From assembly GCA_049724395.1 (NCBI GenBank), contig JAUGWO010000091.1, forward strand, positions 62,001 through 126,000: a stretch of 64,000 bases of DNA, in the 5' to 3' direction. The notes below the pieces were generated by a model. The model worked only from the letters and a program-made list of their open reading frames with translations. It did no database searches and was not told the origin of the DNA. Position numbers and translations under genes: made by a program. Shown here in pieces: positions 46,990 to 57,500 of the stretch (its first letter is position 1; each line of letters opens with the position of its first letter). Origin of the DNA: Spongospora subterranea f. sp. subterranea (taxonomy: Eukaryota > Endomyxa: Phytomyxea > Phytomyxea > Plasmodiophorida).

Positions 46990-48150
46990 CTTCTCCATGA
47001 CGTGTCGAAGTCTGCGTTGATGCCGATTTGTCAATCCATGTCCGGCATCAGTCATCGCAGTGAACGCGAAACATCGCTGCTATAACTTGTCGGAAGAACG
47101 AGGCGAAAACTTTGGGGCATAGGTTTCTGGTGAAAAATCCAGTTACGTTGGATTTCGAATTCTCCATCCTACAGAGCTATTGTTTACTCATGAACGCTGG
47201 TCTCCGCGCTCGCGTCGAGCTCGCCATAATTCTAGATATCGCTGCTTCATGAACTCATTCGTGACAAAGATTCCATTTATAAAACCAAACACAAGAAGGT
47301 AAAAAGCACTTAGTCCTTGGCCGACTGTGTACTGGATGAACTCGCTCGTTTTAACATGTGTTGTGACTTCGATGGGCTGGTGGATTCAGCATAATGTTTG
47401 AAGGGAACAGCTTTCGACAATTATGGAATCAAGTTTCATCGTCTTTGATTCACTGATCTATTCGTTGAGTCTGCTGCCCCATGTATTGGCTCCTCGATTA
47501 TCCTAAAGACGAAGTCACGACAGTAGCCAGCCATAAAACTCAAAACAATCTAGACCTTGCAGACTCCGGCTGGGCCTGCATTTCCGAAACATGTCGATTA
47601 GTCTCTGATACGGTTGCTATATTGGCCGGAGCAGCTATTGGCGACATCGACGCCCAGATTCAAACACTACTTTCAACGCATTCAAAGATGAAGTCGCTTT
47701 TTGCGATTAGATATGAGCGTTTTTTATTGGGCACAGATTCGGGTCAGCGGCATCGTCTGTCTTTGAAGACAGATTTAAGGAACCAAAACATGTTCTACAG
47801 CCATCAATAGTGGCCAATGCGCGAAAAGAAATCTGATATTGAATTCTCATGATTTGCTGTAAACAGTGCCTTGCAAACTTTGTTCAATTATGGTGCACCA
47901 TTAAAAATGGTTTGCGGTTTTTTTTCACAGAAGGTACGAACCAGTCGACTCTAAATCACGATGTCGTTCTGTCGTGTTCGCCATCTGTGCCGAAAACTGT
48001 ACACCGCGTACTTTACCAGGTTAACGTGTAAAAATGAGGTATATCTCCGTTATTTTGTTATTTCGTTCACTTGTAGAATTGGTCTAGTGATCGGTTGTAC
48101 TGTAATTGACCATGCTGGTTCCATGCCGATGAGGGGGTTACATTACCACA
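46990..48150. other. Intergenic region with one unrecognised open frame
   Basis: A plus-strand frame of 109 codons at 47481-47810 (MYWLLDYPKDEVTTVASHKT) lacks recognisable domains and splice-supported neighbours. Its central part (DTVAILAGAAIGDIDAQIQ) could be an exon of a small gene. Near 47125-47180 lies a copy of the block seen at 41399-41450. Otherwise I see nothing nameable. Confidence 0.35.
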
Positions 48151-48212
48151 CGGTACAGTGCTGTACAGCTACTTTAGCAAAGTACCAGTGTGGACGGTCC
48201 TGGTACAGTCTC
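48151..48212 (+). promoter_or_regulatory. GTACAGTG cluster upstream of ISCU
   Basis: CGGTACAGTGCTGTACAGC at 48151-48169 is followed by AGTACCAGTG and CCTGGTACAGTCTC up to 48213. Three GTACAG words occur within 62 bp and end about 95 bp before the ISCU start. Confidence 0.5.
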
Positions 48213-48306
48213 GCAATATCTGCGCACTATTGTTTTAGAGAGCTGGTGTCATTCACATCGTGATTGGTTATTCTCTGCCCAGAACAAGTTGCCAACAACA
48301 ATCACC

Positions 48307-48797
48307 ATGATCAGCCGCTTTAATCGCAGACTCCTGCAAGTCAGACCACGATTTTACCATCCCACCGTCATCGACCACTACGAGAATCCCAGAAACGTCG
48401 GAACGTTGGATAAAAAGGATGCATCAGTCGGAACCGGACTTGTCGGTATGCTCCCAAACACCATTTATCATGTACTTTCTAACCTTTTTTGGGTGAAGGC
48501 GCACCAGCCTGCGGGGATGTTCTCCGTCTTCAGATCAAAGTCGGTTCCGATGGCGTTATCAATGACGCAAAGTTTAAGACGTTCGGTTGTGGATCGGCCA
48601 TAGCGTCGTCGTCTCTGGCGTCCGAATGGGTAATCGGGCGCAATGTCAACGATGTTCTGTCAATCCGTAATACCGATATCGCCAAGCATCTGAACCTCCC
48701 TCCGGTCAAAATGCATTGCTCAATGCTCGCCGAAGACGCAATCAAATCCGCCGTTGACGACTACAAGAAGAAACAGCTCGCTTCCGCCGACAAATAA
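48307..48797 (+). CDS. ISCU: Iron-sulfur cluster assembly scaffold ISCU
   Basis: ISCU is the mitochondrial scaffold on which NFS1/ISD11/frataxin build 2Fe-2S clusters. The N-terminus MISRFNRRLLQVRPRFYHP is a typical presequence running into VIDHYENPRNVGTLDKKD. All three cluster-binding cysteines are present, in APACGD, FGCGSAIASSS and HCSMLAEDAIK. The HSC20/HSPA9-binding motif LPPVK is intact. One intron of 53 nt (48446-48498) splits GTGLVG|APACGD. The stop at 48795-48797 lies only 8 bases from the stop of the convergent kinase-like gene, so the 3' UTRs must overlap. Confidence 0.97.
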
Positions 48798-48805
48798 ATC
48801 CTCGC

Positions 48806-50502
48806 TCAATAATTTATTGCAATATCATCGACGATTGGTTGAACTTTATAATCAGTGCCATTATTTGGCCACTCGATGAAACCCGACTCGCTCTTCTCCT
48901 GTAATCTGATTGCAGCGATTAAACTCTCGACTTGTCTTGGGCTTTTTATCACCAGTATTTGATTAAAACCCTCTTCTAACGCCGGCCTGAATACCGTGTT
49001 ACTCTGGCAATTAAGTAATCGCAATCGATGTACCTTTCGAACTCCTTGACGAATCGATGCAGAATTGCGATGCTTTCAGGAACGGCCGGGAGCGTCGGGT
49101 GATCAATTCGCTCCATAATCCTCTGACCGCAAATTTCGGGCGGAACGTCAAACACGATGCAGATAACGAGACCAACGCCTAGCTCGGCTGCCAATCTCAG
49201 AAAATATGATCGATGGTCTCTGGTCATATTAGTTCTATCCACGATCGTGGACATCCCTGATGTTAGAGCTGCTCGGGCCACACGTAGACACTGCTCCCGC
49301 GATCGCAGAACATCCTTGAAACCATTTCAGGCACAAACATTAGGAACAATGCGCCAGGATAGATGGGCACAGGTTGTAAATACCTGATTAATGCTGACGA
49401 ACCGGTTATCGGTCGATTCTATGAGCCCTTGTGTGAAATGACTCTTACCCGACCCTGGGAAACCGCAAACGATCAACATTAGGCGATGGTCATTCTTATT
49501 GCGTCCGACGACGATCGGCGATGAAATCGTCGATGCAAAATTTTGTATGGCCCTTTCCAGCTTATACCAAAGTCGAAAATCTAGACGAAGTGATGATGCG
49601 TTCACAGAAACACCACGGAAGACCAAATGGCGGATCGCCGCCTCAATCTCGGCTGTGAAATATCGCCACATATCCTCCTCCAGTATATCGGGAGTGCATT
49701 CGTAGACGACGTTTTCGGTAAACCGATGATCGTCATCGTCGAGGACCACAATCCAGGAACCGCGAGTGGTCGCCAGTCGAGACGACAGAAGATTCCTTGG
49801 AAATCGCGCGCCGCGAATAACGGAGACGGCGTTGAGCATTTGATCATGCGCCAACGCGGATGGGGAGAACGGGTATCGATCACCAGAAGGGCTTACGACC
49901 AGGAACGGGACCAAACCGATGTCGAACCCATGGGCAACCAACCCAGGAAGAGTATCGCCACACAGATCGAACACGATCGCCTGGCAATTCGGGTCGCGCA
50001 GTGGCGCTAGCAACGGCGAAAGCTGCCCTGGCCGCTGCAGCGCCCACGATCCCAGCAGGTTCATCGACGCCAGACGTGATCGATCCGATAGCTCGACACC
50101 GTTCCCGTTCATATTCCGACTCCATTTCAGCCCTGATATCCGCTCTGATCCACACGATTCATAACGAAAAAATACGATCTGAACCGGCCCATCAGGGATT
50201 GGAATTAAACCAAACGATGCAGTTTCCGGGAGATTGACTAGACGCGGATCAGCGAAATCGGCAAGATTACGGCGGCAAGTGCGGACGATGGGTGGACCAG
50301 GAATGAGAATGGGTGAAGTTCCTTCGTGAAATATAACGATGGAGCCGGATTTGGGCGTGTTCTGACACCAGAACCCGGATAAGCGAAGAGACGGGTTGAA
50401 GGCGTCCGGGAGATCGAATGGGACCAATGACCGCAGCTGGCCGACTTCTAAACCCAGCAAAGATCGGGCGACCTCGAGTCGTTCGCCCGCCAGCGTCTCC
50501 AT
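48806..50502 (-). CDS. P-loop polynucleotide kinase-like protein with unassigned N-terminal domain
   Basis: The C-terminal third is an AAA_33/PNK-type P-loop kinase: Walker A GFPGSGKSHF, then VSINQ|DVLRSREQCLRVARAAL, the lid motif GMSTIVDRTNMTRDHRSYFL, and GQRIMERIDHPTL. This arrangement is typical of polynucleotide 5'-kinase domains such as those in PNKP-type and tRNA-ligase proteins. The N-terminal 300 or so residues form a separate domain (CQAIVFDLCGDTLPGLVAHG, TTRGSWIVVLDDDD, ENVVYECTP) that resembles the spacing of RNA-ligase nucleotidyltransferase motifs, though no clear KxDG is present. Introns: about 70 nt after VSINQ, and 32 nt at 48971-49002. The ATG at 50502 is the first in frame. 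Confidence 0.72.
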
Positions 50503-50704
50503 GGATGGCGTCCCCCCAAAGTCAGGAAAGGCGGCCACTTCCCAGCCAGCAGAATATTATTCCATGATCAGCGTACAGTAATTGGCGAAATATCCGCGAC
50601 GTATTGGCGATCTATGTTTGGAAACGTGACGGGAATGTGGCGATAAAATCGGGTAACGAAGACAGACTGGGAAATGGAATCGGTGAATTAACGAGTTGTA
50701 ATAT

Positions 50705-51386
50705 TTAATGACCAACACATAAATTTACTGCCTGTTGCCCGGTGTGTCGAATCTGAGCGACATGAACTCGGTGTGAAGACTTTGATACAGATAATAGGCA
50801 CAATAGAAATTGATGGGCTGCAGAAATGAGGATTAGCGGTTGACGGAATCGCATGGGACGATATAATGGGGAAAACCGCACGAGAATAAGGACGATCTCT
50901 AAGGCGAAGAACAGGGTGGCGAATATGAGCAGGATCGGCGATGAGATGAACAGATGAACCACTGGTATATCCAGAGCGATTCGACAGATTAACATAACAT
51001 CGGCTAGCTCAGATAGACACAATAGCACTAAATGCTGTTAGAACCACAGTATTGGTGAAAACCCATCAACAATGTCGAGCGATTCTAAATGGGGGAAATA
51101 CCGCGAAAACGAATTCGGATTTGCTGAATATGGCGCCATATATGCCGGCAGAGAAGGTGATCAGTGACGTCGGGACCATATACCAATATTGGGTTGCCAA
51201 CGCGATGGCGGTACAGGCCTGTAATGGCACGAATCTTGGGTCAGGAATTGGAATAGCGGGGATAGGAGTTGGGATTACGATCTGGCAGATACAGAGAGTT
51301 AGAACCTGGCGCCTCCATATGGAGATGGCGGTGCGACGCAAGCGGTCCAGGTCAAGTGGGAGCAGCGAGGCCGATTCCGGCCCCAT
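50705..51386 (-). CDS. Multi-pass membrane protein, unrecognised
   Basis: Exon 1 starts MGPESASLLPLDLDRLRRTA at the ATG 51386 and carries at least two hydrophobic segments (LTLCICQIVIPTPIPAIPI and QYWYMVPTSLITFSAGIYGA). A 42-nt intron (GTTGATGG to CATTTAG) joins it to LLLCLSELADVMLICRIAL, then FISSPILLIFATLFFALEIV and LILISAAHQFLLCLLSV. The protein ends QQAVNLCVGH. About five membrane spans in about 205 residues are expected. It is co-directional with the kinase-like gene, 200 bp away. Family unknown. Confidence 0.58.
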
Positions 51387-51914
51387 TGCTCAAGAAGGGG
51401 GTTATTGGGAAATCGGGTCGGACAATGAAATATGATCACGGGGATTAGGGTGGAAAGGGGGGTGGCCCGCCGTCGCCGCCTCCCTTTACCTAATCCCTCA
51501 TGGAATACAGCCGGGTTCAGCAATTGTTAAATGCAGGGCAACGATGAGGATTCTCTTGCAAACCCGACAACACAGTTTTCATGGTGGATCAATGCGCTAT
51601 AGCAACCGGTGGTCGCGGTGGCGAAAAACAAAATCTCGTTATTTTCATATCCTTTTCTTCTCCCGAATTATTTATTTTCGGTTTCGGTTTCAAAAAATTT
51701 CAAAGTTTGTCTGCGATATTTCGGCTGTGCATTTTTAGCTTTTGAATCATGATTCGCGTTTTTTTTTGCCGGTTGAAAAATGAACAAAGGTGTCGTGTGC
51801 AATCACGAATGATCTTCTCAATGATTTCTATCGGTAGATGACGTTGGCAAATGAGGGGTTGACCCATCAATTTCCGACGCTTTGTCTCTCTATCACAATA
51901 AGCGGTGTCAGATT
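51387..51914. other. Intergenic, nothing recognised
   Basis: A GC-rich start (GGGGGGTGGCCCGCC-type sequence near 51455) passes into AT-rich DNA with no supported gene. Short plus-strand frames at 51544-51738 look non-coding. Confidence 0.4.
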
Positions 51915-52388
51915 TTACTTTGGCGTATTGATTTTAGGGACAGGGCGTTTGAATCGAATTTTGGACGATGTGGTGCTGATGTCATTAGTGGATGTGGGCT
52001 GTGCCATTGGTACAGAAACTTCGACATTCGCGTTCGAGAACCACGTACTGGAATATGAGGACTGGTGCGAATTGCCGACCTGGACATCTCTTGTAAACAA
52101 ATCCCGATTTACAGGGTCTAGTCGATGCCGTTTTCGTCTACAGTTTCTGGCCAACACCACTTTCTGTTGTTGAAAAGGAGGATCGGATCGTCCCGTTTTT
52201 TGATTCAATCGCTCGAAATTGACCACTCGCTGTTTCGGCGCTCTTGAGCTCTGGTCTTTTCGTCGAAAATACATAAACGGCGTCGCTAATACCGATTTCT
52301 GACGACAATTTCGTAGACGATAATTATTCGGAACGGAACGTGCGCGTTTCCTTCTAAGGTGATGGTTGTCGTGTTCAACCGCCATCAT
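51915..52388 (-). CDS. Basic hypothetical protein, 157-158 residues
   Basis: An uninterrupted minus-strand frame starts at two consecutive ATGs (52388, 52385) and reads AVEHDNHHLRRKRARSVPNN. It is rich in Arg, Asn and Ser, with RRKRAR and CRRKRHR clusters that look like nuclear localisation signals, and ends RPVPKINTPK. The antisense strand is also open for 111 codons. Low-complexity basic composition and intact length favour the minus strand. No domain is recognised. Confidence 0.42.
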   Translation of the reverse strand: MMAVEHDNHHLRRKRARSVPNNYRLRNCRQKSVLATPFMYFRRKDQSSRAPKQRVVNFERLNQKTGRSDPPFQQQKVVLARNCRRKRHRLDPVNRDLFTRDVQVGNSHQSSYSSTWFSNANVEVSVPMAQPTSTNDISTTSSKIRFKRPVPKINTPK

Positions 52389-52704
52389 CGTCTACAGGAG
52401 CGGCTCGCATTGTTCGTATTCCTGTCAGGGCATCAGTATGACTTGAGCAGAACAAAGTCGTCAGGAGGTCGTCGATCTTACATCCACCCGGCTCTGCACA
52501 ATGAAAATGATAACTGAACGAAAACGGGCAATTTCGACTCAGTTTGGGTTGAAATCAGGCCGTTCAACCTAAAACACACTGACAATTTCCGGCAATTTAC
52601 AATGGCGCAACGCAGAATAGCGCCTTTTTTCTTGCAAATACAACACGCCTAAAAACAAATACGGGTTCACAATCAGGAACGGCCCGTTAATTTCGTCGCT
52701 GGAC
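52389..52704. other. Intergenic, nothing recognised
   Basis: About 315 bases between two minus-strand hypothetical genes. It should hold the promoter of the 51915-52388 gene. No shared motif or repeat is seen. Confidence 0.35.
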
Positions 52705-53202
52705 CTACTCGGTTTCTGACTCTGTTGAGACTATGGCGACTAATGAGTGCAGCTCGGGCATGTGGTCGAGATAATGCTGTACAGACTCGATGGCCGACCT
52801 CGTTGGCACCAAACGAATCGTGGAACGAGAATGTGACGAAGTCGACGGCCTGGGCGGCGGCTGATGGCGACCCGTGATATATCGGGCGATCGGAAAGGAG
52901 GGATAGGATCGTAGATGAGGGAGTTGTGCAAAGACAGCACTGTGGAGACAATCGATCATCCTGAAATGAGGACCGATTCCGATAAGAATCACGATCAGCA
53001 TAAATAATTACATCGAGAATGGTTTTACAGTAGGATATGTTGAAATGGGATCGCCATCTAGAACTGGATTATTGATTTGGGTCCCAGTTGCTGGTCGTTG
53101 ACTGATCAGACGATCATAGATTTCATTGATGGCTTCTACCCGCATATACCGGTCGATCGCTCTGGAAATGTCGTCTGGATGAACGGGCCATCCAAAGTCC
53201 AT
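52705..53202 (-). CDS. Hypothetical protein, two exons
   Basis: Exon 1 starts MDFGWPVHPDDISRAIDRYM at 53202 and is helical. A 51-nt intron (GTAATTATTT to CATTTCAG) joins it to MIDCLHSAVFAQLPHLRSYP, a Pro/Ser-rich linker (RHQPPPRPSTSSHSRS), and a C-terminal helix AIESVQHYLDHMPELHSLVA ending VSTESETE. An alternative donor at GTAAAACC would read a different frame of exon 2 ending at 52673; the chosen frame gives a more protein-like C-terminus. No family recognised. Confidence 0.5.
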
Positions 53203-53349
53203 GTTTAGCTAACCGTCAGGAATGCGTGCGCCACGTTGGCAAAACCCACGGCAGTCAACCATCTCCTGACACTCCCTTCATGAAACCAATTTGCACATTA
53301 TTCCGATTCGTCGTCGATGATGGGATATAGATTCGACTGAAACAAATAT

Positions 53350-53867
53350 TTATTTTATTGTTCTTTGGGGAAGTGGTGATTCAGGACAGCGAGGAGAAAA
53401 TGGCGATGACGCTCTGGTACCGCCTTGGAACTGCTGCCAGACAACATTCAGACCGACGCTTGATTGTGAGAAAGGATCGATTGGATCGGACTCCGAAGGG
53501 CTTTGACGGCAATGATCATTGTGAAAAACCAACGGCGTCCTTGAAAGTTCTTCATACGAGCGCTGCGGCGCCGCGGGCATGGTTTTCCAGGCGCCATTAT
53601 AGGCTCCATGCGGCCCCATACCGTATTCTTGCGATCTTGGAAGATGCGACTCATGTTTGTTGCCATTCAAATATCGATATACGCCAGGTTTTCTTCGGCA
53701 ACATGTGCGCCTTCTTCCTGTGGTTTTTAGTGACAGACCTGCGACATATGCCACAGTTCCTCGACTGAAATTTACGAATTAGATTGAATAGTTTCGCAAT
53801 AACAAATGAGGCAAACCTTTTCGCTTTCGGATTATATCTGGTGCATCTTTTAGAGGGATACTCGGCA
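53350..53867 (-). CDS. Small basic protein, possibly mitochondrial, two or more exons
   Basis: From the ATG at 53867 the frame reads MPSIPLKDAPDIIRKRKGLP. The frame upstream of this ATG is also open, basic and poor in acidic residues, which could encode a presequence in an earlier exon. A 39-nt intron with a TCTAATTC branch point removes an in-frame stop and continues into FRGTVAYVAGLSLKTTGRRR, then YGMGPHGAYNGAWKTMPAAP. It ends in a Pro/Ser-rich tail. The pattern suggests a small organellar protein, but I cannot name it. Confidence 0.42.
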
Positions 53868-54981
53868 TTACAGTTGGGTGCAGGCACGCCCTGGATAATT
53901 GTGCAGACCGGCTGCGTTTTATTAGAACCCGGTGGAATCTGAAGGCATTCCATGGCTGAGTGGCAACCCAGCCAATAGATATATTTGCAGACTTGTGCAA
54001 AAAAACACACGTACACAGCGACGGATCGCTCGACTAATGACCCGTTTGATCAATGAGAACGATTGCCTGCAATTAGCAACCGAGACCCTGGTGTAGAAGA
54101 AAGAGTCCCTATAGCCAAACGATATTCCCCAGCTTACGATATATCAATCAATGTGTTCCGACCTGGTGAATGTTCTGGATTCTTCCCCCTTTACTACAGT
54201 GATCGCGATCACACTGATCGTATAAATGAATTGATGGGCTGTGCCAGTACACGCAGGGTACGGAGCCCACTTAAGACAGTGACTCAGGAGAGGAGGCCGA
54301 TCATCCCTACCACTGCCCATCACACAGTGACACACTATCTACACCCCGTCACCACTCACACTGGACCTGACGCGCGCGCGTCTAACTACAGCGCGTGACC
54401 TATCCCGACCCGCGCCTTCACCCGCACTCAACGAACCATCATCATTTGGTCAAAGATTTCATATGAGTTTGCTTTCGACAGAACGTCGCAACTGAAATAA
54501 TTAAGAAACTTCTGGTCGCATTTGAAATAATCAACGAAACTTCTGTACAAGGCAGAAATCAATTGTACCAAACTAGCACGTTGCCGTTCCAAGGCCAGAT
54601 TGTTCAAGAAACAATAAACTGAAATGAAATTTTGTCTGTGACTTGGTAGTTCTATAAACTGGTGATATCAGCAGAGGGGTATTTCTGGGATTCCCGACGA
54701 CACCATTCTGTCGTCACGGACCAGCCCCGGATTATATTGCGCCAGAGAACGGACACGAGTCGCGATCAAAGTGCCCGACCGTATATAGTGGCCGTTGGCT
54801 GACCCGAAGAATAACAATCGCGTCGCCACCCAGATAACAAAACAGATCTGTAGAGAGGCGCATGCGTCCAAGGACAACGATGGTTGATGATCGGTATTAT
54901 CTGGGAGTTTATTACCCCGTCCAAATCGGGTTTCCGTGGCGTATACATTGACTATATATTTCTATCATTAGAACTGCACTT
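53868..54981. other. Intergenic region with promoter-like words and a CG-repeat palindrome
   Basis: Between about 54244 and 54350 the region carries GCCAGTACACG, AAGACAGTGACTC, CCACTGCCC and CACACAGTGACACAC, again of the ACAGTG type. GACGCGCGCGCGTC at 54369-54382 is a perfect 14-bp palindrome. GAAATAATTAAGAAACTTCT near 54495 is repeated with changes about 40 bp later. No coding gene is supported. Confidence 0.4.
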
Positions 54982-55373
54982 ATGGGTCAACGCAACAAGC
55001 GAAATCTTGCCTTTCGGCAGCAGGAGGAGCAGAAAGCGCATGATCTAGAAAATGAGAATGACGAGTTGGTCGGCAACCTCAATCTGAAACTTGATCAGCT
55101 TAAACATGTCACCGTTGAGCTGGGTCGTGAGACTCGTGAACAAAATCAGATGCTTGAGGGCTTGGTAATCGGGTAAATTCGAGATCAGGAATATTCTGCT
55201 GAACACGTTTATAGAATTCATCAATGTCCGATGCATCCAGTTTGCTATCGTCGACCGTAAAAAAGTTGGGCGATATGGTTAGCAAAACCAGTAATCGCCA
55301 CTTGTGGTATCTGGCGCTATTTATCCTATTCGTATTTCTCGTCATCTATTTCTCAATCCGATCATCTATATAA
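54982..55373 (+). CDS. BET1: Qc-SNARE BET1
   Basis: BET1 is the Qc-SNARE of ER-Golgi fusion, working with Rab1-dependent tethers. Exon 1 starts MGQRNKRNLAFRQQEEQKAH and has the SNARE heptads ENDELVGNLNLKLDQLKHV, TVELGRETREQNQMLEGL. A 50-nt intron (55165-55214) joins it to NSSMSDASSLLSSTVKKLGD, MVSKTSNRH, matching the GGLLGKTMGKLK region of the family. A C-terminal anchor LWYLALFILFVFLVIYFSI ends the protein. The ATG at 54982 is the first in frame. Confidence 0.93.
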
Positions 55374-55532
55374 ACGAATATTTTTTTATTTCTTACAATC
55401 TGGGCCGATTCTGAGGATCGATCCCGCTGGTTTTTACTCATATAGGGATAAACTCACCATCGGCAAAGCAGTCGCTATGTTCAAGTTCCAAGTTCTGTTA
55501 TCCCCTTACTGCGTTTTCATTCAAGTTTTTGG

Positions 55533-56005
55533 CTAGCTGGTTGATTTGGGTAATTGGTCAGGATTCATCTCTGGAGATAGAACATCAGTCCTCGGCGGGG
55601 GCCACAACGGCGGTTTTCGATTGATGGCAGATTTTGAAATTCTTTGCTGCCTGATGTTTAGACATTTGTGATACAATATCACTTAATGTTTTCCAACATG
55701 GGGATAGTTCCTACATTGTATGTGGAAATCGTGGATATATGCGATCGGGAAATCCTATTAAAAGTTGGAAAGAAGGATTCAAACAGCGGATTAAGAAACC
55801 GGCAGATGGTAAAGAGGTTTCAATGGAATGTGGCCCACGTTCGTTTCTCTTCGACAGGGTCATTGGAATGAATTACGGACGCACAGGACGACGGATGATG
55901 CTCCAATCTGTCCCCAATCAGTCGATTCGCCATTTGCGAAGATAAAAAGGCATCCATTTCAGCCGAGGTCCACTGTCGGGCTCCACCGAGACCAATTAAT
56001 GACAT
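55533..56005 (-). CDS. Possible small hypothetical protein (partial model)
   Basis: The minus-strand frame from 56005 reads MSLIGLGGARQWTSAEMDAF, then LSSQMANRLIGDRLEHH. Further down a plausible terminal exon reads RKPPLWPPPRTDVLSPEMNP and ends LPKSTS at 55533. The intervening joins are unresolved and no family is recognised. Confidence 0.3.
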
Positions 56006-56111
56006 ACTGATCCACTCTCAGTTCTAAATACCATTAGTCCCGACCAGACCATCCAAAACCGAACCGAAACCTGTATCATGCACACAATGATACGACAATT
56101 TTAAACAAAAA

Positions 56112-56698
56112 TCAGCGTTTATTGTGAACTGAGAGCGCTGTCACTCTCCGAACCTGATCGCGAACGATTCGTAGTTTGACCTCCGCCAATTCAGCCCTTT
56201 TCTGAAGGGTTAGTGTGGCCGCGTCGCCCGGGGTTTTGATATGAGTTTTCCTTCAGCGATAGGGATCGGATCTCGTTGATAATAGAGTCTCGTAATGAAG
56301 CAGTATCACAGCTGAACCTGATCCTCTCCTGTAAATTGAGGGTCGTTTAGCGAATTGCAGAATCACTGAGCGGTCCTATTACCTCGTTCAGAATCGAACG
56401 AAGCTTGGACGCATCCTGAATTTCAAAATTTGTCTCAATTCAGCAGTCCACAGAATAAACATGAAAAACGCACAATTTGACAACACCCCTCATGTTGAAC
56501 ATGGTGTAGTTCTTCGCTGATCGTTTGAATGGCCGAGTTTACTTTCGAGGACATATCATCGAGTTCATGGATAAATTGAGCTTGATTCTTGTTTATGAGA
56601 GCCTCGACGACGGCAAAATGCTGATCTATTGATTGAAACTGCGATTGTAGCAGCTGAGCGTTGAGCTCCATTCGAGCAGAAGATAAACCACAGCCCAT
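56112..56698 (-). CDS. N-myristoylation-like coiled-coil protein
   Basis: The frame starting at 56698 begins MGCGLSSARMELNAQLLQSQ. Gly2 followed by Cys3 and Ser6 fits N-myristoylation plus palmitoylation. The rest is coiled coil (FIHELDDMSSKVNSAIQTI). Further exons read DASKLRSILNEVIGPLSDSA, RDSIINEIRSLSLKEN, and LTLQKRAELAEVKLRIVRDQ, ending LSVHNKR at 56112. Exon 1 to 2 needs an intron of about 87 nt. The expected product is a small lipid-anchored coiled-coil protein of the cytosolic membrane face. It sits 89 bp from the methyltransferase stop, same strand. Family unknown. Confidence 0.52.
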
Positions 56699-56787
56699 GG
56701 CAACGATCGATAATGTGGTTCGACAGGTACGGATAATCAAAACGGATGTTTTATCACAGACATTGAGATATAAATATGAAGAATTCA

Positions 56788-57461
56788 TCATGGACTAATC
56801 AGAGTTAGACGATGAATTGCAACGCGTTCTGGTTCTAATCCCAGCCGATCATAGTCGCAAACTATTTCTTCAATATTGAAACCAGCGTCGCTGGCAGTTG
56901 CGAAAAACATACAGGAAAACGGCCGATCAGCAAATGCCTATGGTTGTCATGAATTCAACACGATGCGCAACGCAACGTGCAATATGTAGCCTACATTATA
57001 ATAGATTGCCTTCGGATTTCGTTTGAACAGATATATCAATGTGTCAACAAGATCCTGATGATATTGCTCATCATAGATAATCTCAGACCCGATGATGATA
57101 TCAAACGGGGGGAGGTTTTCACAGTGCGATTGGACACCCCACAGTAATGGAACTGCTTCGATGTCAGAATCACGAAGACATCGCTGCAGGTTTTCAAATG
57201 ACTCGGGATGCTCACTGGACGTGACGTCAGCGCCCAGCTTCCTGAAAATTACGCTCTGCCAAGGAACATCAATCAATGTAGTTTCGGGATGTCCTATCGT
57301 GTCTGGTTTACCAGCTGCCCAAGGCCGCTTCCCAGTTCAAGAACGCGTTTCCCAGGCAGAATGTTCGCCTGATGTTCGACGAAGTATTTTGTGAGCATGG
57401 TGCCAACAGTCCAAACCAGGCCATCTGGTGTCTCGGTAAACTCTCGAGTAAAACCATCCAT
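56788..57461 (-). CDS. METTL21-family (class I) protein-lysine methyltransferase
   Basis: METTL21/EFM-type enzymes methylate lysines in HSP70, VCP or elongation factors using SAM. Exon 1 starts MDGFTREFTETPDGLVWTVG and has SAM motif I VLELGSGLGQL, which an intron immediately follows. Then KLGADVTSSEHPESFENLQR, the post-I region, PPFDIIIGSEIIYDEQYHQD (motif equivalent to the family's GADCIYxE) and LVDTLIYLFKRNPKAIYYN. The last exon reads AFADRPFSCMFFATASDAGF and ends HRLTLISP. Start to start distance to the divergent small gene is 39 bp. Confidence 0.85.
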
Positions 57462-57500
57462 TGTTCAGAAATGTGATACAATTTGGCCAGGTGAAACCTA

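Noticed and set aside
49627-50237. Overlapping plus-strand open frames of 125-127 codons
   Set aside because: Antisense shadows of the kinase-like gene; composition is Arg/Ser-rich as expected for a shadow and no domain is seen.
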